Origin: Aliiglaciecola lipolytica E3
Lineage (GTDB): Bacteria; Pseudomonadota; Gammaproteobacteria; Enterobacterales; Alteromonadaceae
DNA: 64,000 nt
Assembly: GCF_000314975.1 (NCBI RefSeq)
Contig: NZ_BAEN01000041.1
Location: 1-64,000, forward strand
Direction: 5' to 3'
A program made the position numbers and the translations under genes. Below the pieces are notes generated by a model. That model was not told the origin of the DNA and ran no database searches. It saw only the letters and a program-made list of their open reading frames with translations. Below, piece after piece: positions 17,571-27,305 of the stretch. Every line of letters begins with the position of its first letter. Position 1 is the first letter of the stretch.

Positions 17571-18899
17571 TTAATGACTCCTTGCGGGTTGTTTAAATAC
17601 CGCTTTTCCAGCGATATACGTAGCTTCTGTTGTTCTTTCATCTGCCAACATACTTAATGCGAACAATACGTCGGAAGGTAGGTTAATAGTGTTGTCTGTC
17701 ATTAACGAAGCGGTTCTAATCTCACTAAGATTACTAAATTTGGGATCTAAAACGACAAAGTCCGCGTGACTGCCCGGGTTTAAGTTGCCGATGCTGTCAT
17801 CTAAATCCAACGCTTTAGCCGTGCCTTGCGTCATCATGTAAAGACCACTTAATGCAGATAATTTACAGTGATTTAATTGACAAATTTTGTATGCATCGCC
17901 CATGGTTCTTAACATATTAAATGAAGTTCCGGCCCCGACGTCGGTGGCTAAGGCGACATTTACATTCGATTGTTTAGCTTTATCAAGATTAAACAAACCA
18001 CTACCTAGAAATAGGTTTGATGAAGGACAAAACGCAATCGTGGCTTGAGTTGCGGCAAGTAAGTCCCATTCATCTTGGTGAAGATGAATACAGTGGCCAA
18101 AAACACTACCTTTGCGAACTAAATGATGATGGTCATACACGTCTAAATAATGCTGATGTTGTGGAAACAACTCTTTAACCCAAGCAATTTCGTGAGTGTT
18201 TTCGGACAAATGGGTTTGGATAAACACATCTTTGTACTGTTGCGCTAATTCGCCTAAAGCAGCTAATTGGTTTTCTGAACTAGTGGGCGCGAAACGCGGT
18301 GTTAACGCATATTTTGTTCGCCCTTTGTTGTGCCACTTTTCGATCAGTTCTACGCTGTCCTTTTGGGCAGAAGTAGGGCAGTCGCGTAAGTCATCTGGAC
18401 AATTTCTGTCCATACAAACCTTACCGGCAATTAACGCCATTTGCTGTTCTGTAGCAGCTGCAAACAAAGCATCCGTCGCTTGCTTGTGTACACTGGAGTA
18501 CACCATTGCTGATGTGGTGCCATTACTAAACAACTGCGCTAAAAATAAATTTGCCATTGCTTTGGCGTAATCATGATCCTGAAATTTAGTTTCCGTTGGG
18601 AAAGTAAAATTTTGCAGCCATTGTAAAAGTTGTTCACCGTAGCTAGCTATCATTTCTGTTTGTGGAAAATGTAGGTGACAATCTATAAAACCAGGGACTA
18701 ATAATTTTCCACTATAATCGACTACCGAATATGACTTAAATTCTTCTGGTAAATCAGAAAAATGGCCAATGGCAGCTATTTTTCCGTTACGCGTAACTAG
18801 AAAGCCATCTTTAAAAAAATTGAAGTTCTGCTCTGGAGAGCTTGTTTCCTCTGGGAAGTGCAATATGCTACTTCGAAAAACGTGGCAGTGAGAATCCAT
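17571..18899 (-). CDS. guaD: Guanine deaminase
   Basis: Deaminates guanine to xanthine. A 442-residue amidohydrolase with the zinc-site motif 'PGFIDCHLHFPQTEMIASYGEQLLQWL', which is specific to guanine deaminases, then 'QTHLSENTHEIAWV', 'FGHCIHL' and 'ATDVGAGTSFNML' with further metal ligands. It lies between uraH (6 bp away) and puuD (no gap) and feeds xanthine to the XdhABC enzyme encoded in the same operon. Confidence 0.95.
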   Translation of the reverse strand: MDSHCHVFRSSILHFPEETSSPEQNFNFFKDGFLVTRNGKIAAIGHFSDLPEEFKSYSVVDYSGKLLVPGFIDCHLHFPQTEMIASYGEQLLQWLQNFTFPTETKFQDHDYAKAMANLFLAQLFSNGTTSAMVYSSVHKQATDALFAAATEQQMALIAGKVCMDRNCPDDLRDCPTSAQKDSVELIEKWHNKGRTKYALTPRFAPTSSENQLAALGELAQQYKDVFIQTHLSENTHEIAWVKELFPQHQHYLDVYDHHHLVRKGSVFGHCIHLHQDEWDLLAATQATIAFCPSSNLFLGSGLFNLDKAKQSNVNVALATDVGAGTSFNMLRTMGDAYKICQLNHCKLSALSGLYMMTQGTAKALDLDDSIGNLNPGSHADFVVLDPKFSNLSEIRTASLMTDNTINLPSDVLFALSMLADERTTEATYIAGKAVFKQPARSH

Positions 18900-18905
18900 T
18901 ATTAA

Positions 18906-19229
18906 TTAACTGCCTCGGTAACTACTAAAACCAAAAGGAGAGATTAATAAAGGTACATGATAATGACCTCCATTAGTCGATAATTTAAAATTTACATCGA
19001 CAAAAGGATAGAAACTTTCACCGTGTTTTTCGACCAGATAGTCTTCTACATAAAAACGAAGTTGGTATTGTCCAGCGGTAAATTTTACTTCGTCCCACTG
19101 ATTACATCGACCATCGCTATCGGTCTGAGTAATGATTTGTTCGCCTTGCGGCGTTGTTAACTGTAATTTTAAACTAGCTACAGGTTTTCCCGCTGCCGTA
19201 TCAAGAACGTGACTGGATAAAGTATTCAT
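18906..19229 (-). CDS. uraH: 5-hydroxyisourate hydrolase (transthyretin-like)
   Basis: Hydrolyses 5-hydroxyisourate, the product of PuuD, to OHCU. The 107-residue protein has the N-terminal 'HVLDTAAGKPVA' and ends in the diagnostic 'YRGS' tetrapeptide that separates these enzymes from transthyretins; 'HYHVPLLISPFGFSSYRGS' also holds an active-site His. No periplasmic signal is present, so it acts in the cytoplasm. It lies between uraD and guaD in the purine operon. Confidence 0.96.
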   Translation of the reverse strand: MNTLSSHVLDTAAGKPVASLKLQLTTPQGEQIITQTDSDGRCNQWDEVKFTAGQYQLRFYVEDYLVEKHGESFYPFVDVNFKLSTNGGHYHVPLLISPFGFSSYRGS

Positions 19230-19261
19230 TTAGTCTCTTCTTTAAAGTTCTTATTGAAAAA

Positions 19262-19768
19262 TTAGGCGGTTAAACCTTTTTGAATTCGTAATATAGTAAT
19301 TTTTAGTTGTTGCTCTGCAGCAATCTTTATTTCAGTTTCTGTATCATTGTGAATTCGCTGTTCTATCGAAGCCAGCATATTTTCAGCGCTTTGACCTGTT
19401 GCACATATAATGAAAATGAAACCGTTTTGTGCCAGATATAAATGATTGAGTCTATGTAACTCTTGCAACACATTAGAATCTGCTCCAATCGCACTTGCTT
19501 GTTCTTGCTCTGCCAATGCAGACGTATTCGCGAACTTTGCTTCTAGTGTATTAATATCACCTATCATGGGATGAGCTTTAAACGCCTCTAAAAAATCTGA
19601 ATTAGATAAGCATGACCAGATTTTACACGCTGTGTTTATCACATCATCAATTGAAGTATAAGGTCGTGAGCGCTGCATATTTTCTGCCCACGCACGAGAC
19701 GCGCAACAGCGTATAAACCAATCTGTCGCTTGGGAAACGGTGAGTGCATTTAGTTCATCTATGGTCAT
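19262..19768 (-). CDS. uraD: OHCU decarboxylase
   Basis: Decarboxylates OHCU to S-allantoin. I start the protein at the ATG at 19768, which overlaps the xdhC stop as ATGA; the longer frame to 19801 runs into xdhC. This gives 168 residues, the normal length. The catalytic His66 lies in 'KAHPMIGD', and 'ALAEQEQAS' and 'LNHLYLAQNGFIFIICATGQS' are the other family motifs. It links uraH and the xanthine dehydrogenase genes in the operon. Confidence 0.95.
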   Translation of the reverse strand: MTIDELNALTVSQATDWFIRCCASRAWAENMQRSRPYTSIDDVINTACKIWSCLSNSDFLEAFKAHPMIGDINTLEAKFANTSALAEQEQASAIGADSNVLQELHRLNHLYLAQNGFIFIICATGQSAENMLASIEQRIHNDTETEIKIAAEQQLKITILRIQKGLTA

Positions 19769-20604
19769 AATATTTTCGCAATTTCTTTGGTTTGTACCCA
19801 AGCTGTTTGAGTGTTTTGTGGATCAGCTGAGTCGCCTGAATTTAAATGTTGGATCAACTGACCAGCAATTGATATTGCCACTTCAATGGGGCGCTTTCCG
19901 GTTACTGAGTCTAATCCAACCGGGCAAATCAATTTTTGCAATTGATGCTCAGAGATATTGTGATTTTTTAGTCTGGTTTTAAATCGTTTTGCTTTTGTTT
20001 CTGAACCAATTAATCCAAGGTATTGAATAGAGTCTATCGTTAAGGCTTGTTTAACTATGTCATAGTCGAGTTGATGATCATGGGTCATTACTAACACATA
20101 GTTGATTTGCTTATCATTAAAAACATCAATGCAGTCTTGAGATATCACTGTGTGAATATTGTCAGGGACCGCTAAATCATCAAAAATGTGCTGTCTTGAA
20201 TCTACCCAAGTAGTACTAACCGGAAGTTGCGATACTATTGGTATTAACGCCTGAGCAACATGACCTGCGCCAAAGATGAGTAATTGATTCGCATGCTGCC
20301 AAAATACCTCGAATAACACATGCGTTGCTCCGCCACAACATTGCGCTAATTTCGCGCCCAATGGAAAATATTCGACATGCTGGTTTGTCTTTTTATCCGC
20401 GAGTAATGAGCGTGCTTTTTGAATTGACATGTGTTCTAAATGACCGCCTCCAATGGTATCAAATATGCGATCTTCAGTGACCACCATTTTTGTACCTTGA
20501 GCGCGTGGTGTAGAGCCGACCGACCCCATGACCGTTAACACCACATATTCTTTTGCCGTATTCTGGCAGTGGTGGATGCCATCAAACCATCGATTACCGA
20601 TCAT
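19765..20604 (-). CDS. xdhC: Xanthine dehydrogenase accessory protein XdhC
   Basis: Binds the molybdenum cofactor and helps its sulfuration and insertion into xanthine dehydrogenase. The 279-residue protein starts with the XdhC/CoxI domain ('VVLTVMGSVGSTPRAQGTKMVV', 'DTIGGGHLEH', 'QCCGGATHVLFE') and ends with the Rossmann-like XdhC domain ('LLIFGAGHVAQALIPI', 'VMTHDHQLDYDIVKQAL', 'YLGLIGSETKAKRF', 'CPVGLDSVTGKRPIEVAISIAGQLI'). Its start overlaps the xdhB stop by 4 bp and its stop overlaps the uraD start by 4 bp, so the three are tightly coupled. Confidence 0.95.
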   Translation of the reverse strand: MIGNRWFDGIHHCQNTAKEYVVLTVMGSVGSTPRAQGTKMVVTEDRIFDTIGGGHLEHMSIQKARSLLADKKTNQHVEYFPLGAKLAQCCGGATHVLFEVFWQHANQLLIFGAGHVAQALIPIVSQLPVSTTWVDSRQHIFDDLAVPDNIHTVISQDCIDVFNDKQINYVLVMTHDHQLDYDIVKQALTIDSIQYLGLIGSETKAKRFKTRLKNHNISEHQLQKLICPVGLDSVTGKRPIEVAISIAGQLIQHLNSGDSADPQNTQTAWVQTKEIAKIL

Positions 20605-22985
20605 GCCTGATATTCCTCAGATGCGCGCATACTCTGACAAGCTTTAAGTATTTTCTCCGGAGTAGCAGGAGTATTTAATTGAGGATCCAATTTGTAGCCA
20701 GATAAACTAGAAATGGCATCTTTGATAGCACACCATACCGATATCGCTAACATTAATGGCGGTTCGCCAACGGCTTTGGAATTATAAATCGTGTTTTCGG
20801 TATTCGCATGGGGATATAAATCCACATTAAAAATGCTCGGAGTATCACCTATGGCAGGAATTTTATAGGTGGCAGGGTTATTACTGATCAATTTTCCCTT
20901 TTTATCCCAAAGTAATTCTTCTGTCGTTAACCATCCCATTCCTTGGATAAACCCGCCTTCAATTTGGCCGATATCAATGGCCGGATTGATACTATTTCCC
21001 ACGTCATGAAGGATATCGACGCGATCAACACGCGTTTCCCCAGTGAGTGTATCAATCAAGACTTCGCTACATGCTGCGCCATAGGCAAAATAGAAAAACG
21101 GTCGTCCTTTGCCTGTTTCGCGGTCATAGTGAATTTTTGGAGTGCGATAATAACCCGTTGTAGAGAGGGATATTCGTTCAAAATAGGCTGTTTGAACTAG
21201 TTCGGCAAAACCAATTTCAAAATCCTCTAAACATACTTTTTGGTCAGTAAATTTGACTGTTTCTGCGCTTATCGATGCTAATTTTTCTTGTTGATTGTTT
21301 TCTGACTGCTTATTCTTGTGATAGAGATCGACCATTAAATTAGCTAATCGACTCTTTATTTCTATACACGCATTTTGCGCCGCTTTGCCGTTGATATCGG
21401 TACCGCTAGACGCAGCTGTCGGAGACGTATTTGGCACTTTGTCGGTGCGTGTAGAAGTCACATCCACTTTTTCAATGGGGACACCAAATTCATTTGCGAC
21501 AATTTGCGCGATTTTAGTGTGCAATCCTTGCCCCATCTCAGTGCCGCCGTGGTTTATTTGCATACTGCCATCGGTATAAACATGTAATAAAGCGCCTGCT
21601 TGATTTAAATGTTTTGCAGTAAATGAGATGCCAAACTTAACCGGCGTTAGTGCTAAGCCCTTTTTAATTATGGGACTCGTTTGATTATAGGTTTGAATGC
21701 GTTTTCTTCGCTGCCAATAATCACTTGTGCTTTCTAACCTACTGATTAAATCTGGTAAAACACTTTGTCCGATGGGCATACCATAATGTGTGTTTGTGGC
21801 GTTTTTACTTTCATATAAATTACGGATTCGCGCGGTCAAAGGGTCGAGACCTCTATGTCGTGCTATTTTATCTAGCATGTCTTCGGCGACTATCATGCCT
21901 TGCGGGCCACCAAATCCGCGAAAAGCGGTATGGGAGACTTTATTTGTTTTACATCTGTGACCCACCACATCTGTGTTACCAATATGATAGCCATTGTCAA
22001 CGTGAAACATAGCACGATCAACTATCGCATCAGAAAGGTCAGGGGAGTGTCCACAATCGCCATTTATTTCGAATTTGCTTGTTTGAATTATCCCAGCATC
22101 ATTAAACTGTACAGCGTATTTGTTAGTAAACGGATGACGCTTACCAGTTACCTGCATATCTAGCATTCTGGGTAATCGCAGTTTGACTGGACGTTTTTGG
22201 CGAAAAGCAAAAATTGCCGCGATACAGGCCCATTGGGCAGCCTGCGTTTCTTTACCTCCAAAACCGCCACCCATTCGGCGCATATCTACAGTAACTTTGT
22301 TGATAGATGTGTCGAGTACTTCAGCTACCAGTTTTTGGACTTCACTGGGGTGTTGACTAGAGGTATAAATGAGCATGCGATCTTCTTCTTGAGGTATCGC
22401 AACAGAGACTTGTCCTTCAAGATATAAATGTTCTTGACCACCCACATCCAAACACGATTCTATTTGATGTAAGTCTTGTGATTGAAGGTTATTCTCGGTT
22501 TCTTGATGCATGCGATGCAAGGGTCTGACGAAACTTTGTTGTTGATGAGCTTCATCAGTCGTTAATACTGGTTTATTACTTGAAAATTCAAGCTTGGCAT
22601 GAGTAACCGCTTGTCTGGCTAATCGTGTTGAAGTGGCCAGTACAGCAAATATCGCTTGCCCATGAAATGCTATATCAACACTGCTCATTATAGGATCGCC
22701 CTTGAAAACGGGGCCTATATCTGTATGACCAGGTACATCTTCAACGGTAATGATATCAATCACTCCGGGGCTGGACTTAACCTTGGATAGATCCAAAGAG
22801 CTAATTTTTCCGTTCGCTATAGTACTTACGCCAATGGCTGCAAAAAGGGTGTTGCTAGGTAAGTCTTTATCATCAACGTAAACTGCCTGGCCAGTAACAT
22901 GCCGCTTAGCGCTTTCGTGTTTAATGTAGCTACCAATTTTTCCACTTGCTTTTTCGTCGTTTTTCAAATCAATAAGCTTACGCAT
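20601..22985 (-). CDS. xdhB: Xanthine dehydrogenase, molybdopterin-binding subunit
   Basis: The large subunit that oxidises hypoxanthine to xanthine and xanthine to urate. With 794 residues it has the usual size for the separate-subunit bacterial form. Motifs: 'GQAVYVDDKDLPSNTLFAAIG' at the N-terminus, 'MGGGFGGKETQ' (molybdopterin contact), 'TAFRGFGGPQGM' (substrate Arg region), 'NHGGTEMGQGLHTKI', and 'KAVGEPPLMLA' with the catalytic Glu. It overlaps xdhA by 8 bp and xdhC by 4 bp. Confidence 0.96.
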   Translation of the reverse strand: MRKLIDLKNDEKASGKIGSYIKHESAKRHVTGQAVYVDDKDLPSNTLFAAIGVSTIANGKISSLDLSKVKSSPGVIDIITVEDVPGHTDIGPVFKGDPIMSSVDIAFHGQAIFAVLATSTRLARQAVTHAKLEFSSNKPVLTTDEAHQQQSFVRPLHRMHQETENNLQSQDLHQIESCLDVGGQEHLYLEGQVSVAIPQEEDRMLIYTSSQHPSEVQKLVAEVLDTSINKVTVDMRRMGGGFGGKETQAAQWACIAAIFAFRQKRPVKLRLPRMLDMQVTGKRHPFTNKYAVQFNDAGIIQTSKFEINGDCGHSPDLSDAIVDRAMFHVDNGYHIGNTDVVGHRCKTNKVSHTAFRGFGGPQGMIVAEDMLDKIARHRGLDPLTARIRNLYESKNATNTHYGMPIGQSVLPDLISRLESTSDYWQRRKRIQTYNQTSPIIKKGLALTPVKFGISFTAKHLNQAGALLHVYTDGSMQINHGGTEMGQGLHTKIAQIVANEFGVPIEKVDVTSTRTDKVPNTSPTAASSGTDINGKAAQNACIEIKSRLANLMVDLYHKNKQSENNQQEKLASISAETVKFTDQKVCLEDFEIGFAELVQTAYFERISLSTTGYYRTPKIHYDRETGKGRPFFYFAYGAACSEVLIDTLTGETRVDRVDILHDVGNSINPAIDIGQIEGGFIQGMGWLTTEELLWDKKGKLISNNPATYKIPAIGDTPSIFNVDLYPHANTENTIYNSKAVGEPPLMLAISVWCAIKDAISSLSGYKLDPQLNTPATPEKILKACQSMRASEEYQA

Positions 22986-24417
22986 GTGTTACTACCCTGG
23001 TTTCAATAGCGTTACTTGTTTGTGTATTCTCTATCCAAAAACGATGCCACAAATTTACGACTAAATCTGAACGATAGTTTGCCGACGCTCTTACGTCATC
23101 CATTGGCGTGAATGCATCACGTAGTAGCGCTTTACCACGTTCTAGAGTGTCAGTTGAATGCCATTTTGCACCTAACATATTTTGTTCAAATGATTTAGCA
23201 CTAACAGGCGTAGCTGCCACACCACCGAATCCTGTATATATTTCCTTGATTTTGTTTTGTTCAACAATGACATAAAATACTGCGCACACCGCAGAGATAT
23301 CATCCTCCATCCGCTTTGATACTTTATAGGCTTTTAGCATTGCGTCAGGGGGGAGAAGCGGAAGTTTAATTGAATCTATCCATTCTCCTGTTTGCAATGC
23401 AGTTTTCCGATAATCTAAAAAGAACTCTCTAGCTGGTATGGACCTTGTGGTATTGCCGTCGTCTGCGACAATTTCTGCATTAATAGCTAACATGACTGGA
23501 GGCATATCCCCAATTGGCGACGCATTGGCAATATTTCCACCTAAAGTTGCTTGATTCCGTATGGGCACTGAAGCAAATCGCCACAATAGTTCGCTCAAAG
23601 ACGGAAAATGTTTAAGTAAGAGGGGTTCTAACTCATTAAATGGTATTGCAGCACCAACGCTTAAATGAGAGTTTGATAAACTTAGATTATTTAATTCAGG
23701 CACACACTTTAAATCGATTAAACAATCTAAGGTTTTTAATTGTTGGGTCACCTCTAAGGCTAAGTCTGTGCTGCCAGCGAATAATTTTGCATTGGGGTTT
23801 TCTTTTAATAGATTTGCAAGTGCTGCTCTGGAAGTGGGGATATGCAATCCAGAGAGCCCGGCATTATTGTGACCTATTGATTTCAACAATTGAATAATAG
23901 ATTGTTCGTTTGTATCGAATTTATCTTTTTGTTTAGTCTGACAACTGTCCAATGCGGCATCAATGATGGGGCGATAGCCTGTACATCTGCAGAGATTACC
24001 TGATAAGGCTAATTCAACATTATGACGGTTACAGTCTGAATCTTGATGGTAAAAGGCAAAAAGAGACATGACAAAACCTGGAGTACAAAAGCCACACTGC
24101 GAAGCGTGGTGTGTTTCCATGGCGGCTTGTACTGGATGTAACTGTTGGTTTTCAGACAAATGTTCAACCGTAATTAACTGCTTACCATGTAAAGCACTAG
24201 TAAAAGTGACACAACTATTTACGGCTTTGTAATCGATACCATCTTTTTGCTTATTTAATTGAGCAAGTACAACTGTACAAGCCCCACAGTCTCCAGATGC
24301 GCAACCTTCTTTACTGCCGCACAAACCTTTGTGCTCACGAAGGTAATCTAAAACTGTTAGATCCGTCTCCACTGAGTCAATTTCAGTCGACACATTGTTG
24401 AGTAAAAATTGAATCAT
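22978..24417 (-). CDS. xdhA: Xanthine dehydrogenase, FeS and FAD subunit
   Basis: The small subunit that carries electrons from molybdenum through two [2Fe-2S] clusters to FAD and NAD+. The 479-residue protein has the plant-ferredoxin cluster ('GLCGSKEGCASGDCGACTVVL'), the second helical cluster domain ('QCGFCTPGFVMSL', 'GNLCRCTGYRPI'), and a C-terminal FAD domain ('AGSTDLALEV', 'TLGGNIANASPIGDMPPVML'). It is the first gene of the seven-gene minus-strand purine operon. A RutR-type palindrome lies 125 bp before its start. Confidence 0.96.
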   Translation of the reverse strand: MIQFLLNNVSTEIDSVETDLTVLDYLREHKGLCGSKEGCASGDCGACTVVLAQLNKQKDGIDYKAVNSCVTFTSALHGKQLITVEHLSENQQLHPVQAAMETHHASQCGFCTPGFVMSLFAFYHQDSDCNRHNVELALSGNLCRCTGYRPIIDAALDSCQTKQKDKFDTNEQSIIQLLKSIGHNNAGLSGLHIPTSRAALANLLKENPNAKLFAGSTDLALEVTQQLKTLDCLIDLKCVPELNNLSLSNSHLSVGAAIPFNELEPLLLKHFPSLSELLWRFASVPIRNQATLGGNIANASPIGDMPPVMLAINAEIVADDGNTTRSIPAREFFLDYRKTALQTGEWIDSIKLPLLPPDAMLKAYKVSKRMEDDISAVCAVFYVIVEQNKIKEIYTGFGGVAATPVSAKSFEQNMLGAKWHSTDTLERGKALLRDAFTPMDDVRASANYRSDLVVNLWHRFWIENTQTSNAIETRVVTHA

Positions 24418-24541
24418 GAAGTATCCCGAGTGCCGATAAACTAATTAGTTAGAGTTATATCATTGTAGTTAAACGCGGCTACAAATTGATATCGCCATTG
24501 ATTGTTTTGCTTAAATTTGAAAGTACCTATAATATAAAACC

Positions 24542-24555
24542 TGACCAGATGGTCA
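24542..24555. promoter_or_regulatory. RutR-type operator candidate
   Basis: TGACCAGATGGTCA is a perfect 6-2-6 inverted repeat. It fits the core of the RutR consensus known from E. coli (TTGACCA-N2-TGGTCAA), with the right outer base also matching. It lies between divergent xdhA and the RutR-like gene, so the TetR-family protein encoded next to it is the natural binder. Confidence 0.75.
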
Positions 24556-24701
24556 ACTAATATTGAAACTAATTGATATTTTTATTTAAAATAGTTTGCT
24601 TAGCGACTTAGAAATGCCAAGAACTAGTGATACATTGTTAGAAAGAATGATAGACCCATGCCGAGTAGGGCTTCAACCTTCAATAGTAGAAATAATGGAC
24701 C

Positions 24702-25346
24702 ATGACTGATAATAAAATCAATAAAGAAGGCCGAATTGGCGCTGCAAACAAACAATTAATTCTAAACGCCGCTGAATTTGAATTTGCTAAACATGGATTT
24801 AAAGGGACCCGAATTCAACAGGTTGCTGATCGGGCATGTTTACCAAAAACCAATGTACTGTATTACTTTAAGAGCAAAGAGAATTTATATTTAGCGGTTC
24901 TCCAACAAATTTTAGATGAATGGAATTCTGTATTTGATCACGCTACAAAAGAAGATGATCCCGCAGAAGTTTTAGCCAAATATATCGCTGAAAAAATGGA
25001 GTTTTCGCTTACTCGTCCCGATGCTTCTCGCATTTTTGCATTGGAGATTATCAATGGCGCTCCGAATTTAAAAGGATTCTATAAAGAGAACAATGTTGCT
25101 TGGATGGAAGGGCGAGTTGAGGTTGTTCAATATTGGATTGAAACCGGTAAAATTCAGACGCCTAATGCATACTATTTGCTTTACCATATTTGGGCCTGCT
25201 GCCAACACTATGCTGATTTCTCGGCGCAAATAACCCACTTACAAGGAAAGCAGATGGGAGAAAGCGAATTTGAAGAAGCGACTAAGGCAATTATCAGTTT
25301 AGTACTGAAAGGTTGTAGTTTAGAAATTCCAGAAAAATATCGTTAG
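24702..25346 (+). CDS. TetR-family regulator, RutR-like
   Basis: A 214-residue repressor. The N-terminal TetR helix-turn-helix is clear ('QLILNAAEFEFAKHGFKGTRIQQVADRACLPKTNVLYYFKSKENLYLAVL'). The C-terminal part resembles the RutR (YcdC) ligand domain: 'SRIFALEIINGAP', 'WACCQHYADF' and 'LVLKG'. In E. coli RutR binds uracil and also touches purine and pyrimidine genes. Here the gene is divergent from the xanthine dehydrogenase operon and leads into puuE (15 bp) and adenine deaminase (22 bp), so it probably controls purine breakdown. The operator candidate at 24542-24555 supports this. The ligand is unknown. Confidence 0.85.
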   Translation: MTDNKINKEGRIGAANKQLILNAAEFEFAKHGFKGTRIQQVADRACLPKTNVLYYFKSKENLYLAVLQQILDEWNSVFDHATKEDDPAEVLAKYIAEKMEFSLTRPDASRIFALEIINGAPNLKGFYKENNVAWMEGRVEVVQYWIETGKIQTPNAYYLLYHIWACCQHYADFSAQITHLQGKQMGESEFEEATKAIISLVLKGCSLEIPEKYR

Positions 25347-25361
25347 ATTAAGGGCCGTATA

Positions 25362-26270
25362 ATGCAATCTTATCCTCGTGATCTCAAAGGTTATGGGCAA
25401 AATCCACCTAACCCTAAATGGCCAAACAACGCTAAAGTTGCCATTCAATTTGTACTTAATTACGAAGAAGGTGGCGAAAATAACGTATTGCATGGCGATG
25501 AGTTTTCAGAAGTTTTTCTATCTGAAATTATCGGCGCAAAAGCGTATGCTGATCGACATCAGAGTATGGAGACGCTATATGAATACGGAAGTAGGGTTGG
25601 CTTTTGGCGAATTTATAAATTACTCAATGATAATCAAATTCCGGTTACCGTATTTGGCGTAACTATGGCAATGCAACGCAATCCTGAGGCGGTAGAAGCT
25701 ATGCTAGCGGCTAGATGGGAAATTGCCAGTCACGGCTTACGCTGGATTGATTATCAAAATATGCCTATCGATACAGAGCGTAAATTGATTGATGAATCGA
25801 TTCAATTACATGAAAAAATCACCGGCAGTAAACCCAACGGTTGGTATACCGGCAGGACGAGTCCCAACACCTTAAGTCTGATTTCAGAGCGCGAAGATAT
25901 CTTATATTGTGCAGATAGTTATGCAGACGATTTACCCTATTACGACTATCACTATAACAAGCCGCTATTGATGGTGCCGTATACTTTGGATACCAATGAT
26001 ATGCGTTTTGCTACTGCGCAAGGATTTAACAATGGCGACATGTTTTACCAATATTTAAAGGATGCATTCGATACATTGTATCTTGAAGGTGAGTATAGCC
26101 CTAAAATGCTCTCTATTGGTTTGCATTGCCGTATTATTGGTCGTCCAGCACGATTGGCTGCATTACGTCGTTTCATAGAATATATCCAAAGTTTCGAACA
26201 TGTTTGGTTATGTACTCGAGAAAAAATAGCCCAACATTGGTTGGCTAATTTCCCATCAAAAGTTCGATAG
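25362..26270 (+). CDS. puuE: Allantoinase PuuE (polysaccharide-deacetylase fold)
   Basis: Opens allantoin to allantoate. The 302-residue protein belongs to the metal-independent PuuE type, not the amidohydrolase AllB type: 'YPRDLKGYGQNPPNPKWP', 'QFVLNYEEGGENNVLHGD', 'YGSRVGFWRIYKLL', 'WEIASHGLRWIDYQ', 'GWYTGRTSPNT', 'YADDLPYY'. It joins the end of the first purine half-cluster (allantoin) to the allantoate enzyme encoded at 48240-49493. It lies 15 bp after the RutR-like gene and 22 bp before adenine deaminase. Confidence 0.94.
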   Translation: MQSYPRDLKGYGQNPPNPKWPNNAKVAIQFVLNYEEGGENNVLHGDEFSEVFLSEIIGAKAYADRHQSMETLYEYGSRVGFWRIYKLLNDNQIPVTVFGVTMAMQRNPEAVEAMLAARWEIASHGLRWIDYQNMPIDTERKLIDESIQLHEKITGSKPNGWYTGRTSPNTLSLISEREDILYCADSYADDLPYYDYHYNKPLLMVPYTLDTNDMRFATAQGFNNGDMFYQYLKDAFDTLYLEGEYSPKMLSIGLHCRIIGRPARLAALRRFIEYIQSFEHVWLCTREKIAQHWLANFPSKVR

Positions 26271-26292
26271 TAAAAAATAGAGTGTCTTATTT

Positions 26293-27303
26293 ATGGAAAA
26301 ACTAATTCAAGCCTTACCTAAAACTGAATTGCATTTGCATATAGAAGGCACGCTAGAACCCTCACTGATGCTCGAGTTAAGTCGAAAGCATAAGGTCAAC
26401 CTGCCTTACACTAATGTTGAAGAAATCCAAAAAGCGTATAATTTCGAGGATTTACAAAGCTTCTTAGATTTATATTATTTAGGTGCATCTGTACTGGTTG
26501 ATGAAGACGATTTTTATCAATTGATGTGGCAATACTTATTAAAGTGTAAAGAGCAAAATATTGTACACACAGAAATCATGTTTGATCCTCAAACCCATAC
26601 GTTACGCGGTATCACATTCGAAACTTTTATGACAGGTTTTACGCGTGCGATTGAGGATGCTAAACAACAATGGGGCCAGTCTAGTTTACTGATTATGTCG
26701 TTTCTTAGACATTTAAGTGAACAAGAAGCCATCGATACATTGAACGCGGCAAAACCATTTTTAAAACATATTAAGATTGTCGGCTTAGATAGTTCAGAAT
26801 TGGGTAATCCACCTGAAAAGTTTGCAACGGTTTTTAAACAAGCTAAAGATTTGGGTTTACTTTGTGTAGCCCATGCTGGTGAAGAAGGCCCCGCAGAATA
26901 TATATGGCAAGCGTTAAATTTGTTGCATGTAGATCGAATTGATCATGGGGTTAGAAGTAGCGAAGATCCAAAGCTCATAGAAACGCTGGTTAAGCTGAAG
27001 ATGCCGTTAACAGTATGTCCATTATCAAACACTAAATTATGCGTTTTTGATGATATGAAACAGCACAACATTCTCGATTTGCTTAACCAGGATGTTTTGG
27101 TCACAGTTAATTCGGATGATCCGAGTTATTTTGGTGGATACCTGAATGAAAACTATCTCGCTTTACATGAAGCATTAGGATTAACTCAAGATCAATTAAT
27201 TGCCATAGTTAAAAATGGATTTACTGGCAGTTTCCTACCAGCCAAAGACAAGCAATATTGGTTGCAGGAAATCGACAAAGTTGAAAATCTTATTTTACCT
27301 TAA
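26293..27303 (+). CDS. Adenine deaminase (adenosine-deaminase-like type)
   Basis: Probably deaminates adenine to hypoxanthine. The 336-residue protein has the zinc-binding '[13 protein letters not shown]' (residues 11-23), '[10 protein letters not shown]', 'DRIDHGVRS' and '[18 protein letters not shown]'. The last motif, with '[14 protein letters not shown]', marks the subfamily that contains the P. aeruginosa adenine aminohydrolase rather than true adenosine deaminase. The purine-base context (guaD, xdhABC) also favours adenine. It is the last gene of the rutR-like-puuE unit and ends 2 bp before the convergent cupin gene. Confidence 0.88.
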   Translation: MEKLIQALPKTELHLHIEGTLEPSLMLELSRKHKVNLPYTNVEEIQKAYNFEDLQSFLDLYYLGASVLVDEDDFYQLMWQYLLKCKEQNIVHTEIMFDPQTHTLRGITFETFMTGFTRAIEDAKQQWGQSSLLIMSFLRHLSEQEAIDTLNAAKPFLKHIKIVGLDSSELGNPPEKFATVFKQAKDLGLLCVAHAGEEGPAEYIWQALNLLHVDRIDHGVRSSEDPKLIETLVKLKMPLTVCPLSNTKLCVFDDMKQHNILDLLNQDVLVTVNSDDPSYFGGYLNENYLALHEALGLTQDQLIAIVKNGFTGSFLPAKDKQYWLQEIDKVENLILP

Positions 27304-27305
27304 CT

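Noticed and set aside
19769-19801. Upstream start for uraD
   Set aside because: It extends into xdhC; the ATG at 19768 gives an ATGA overlap and normal length.
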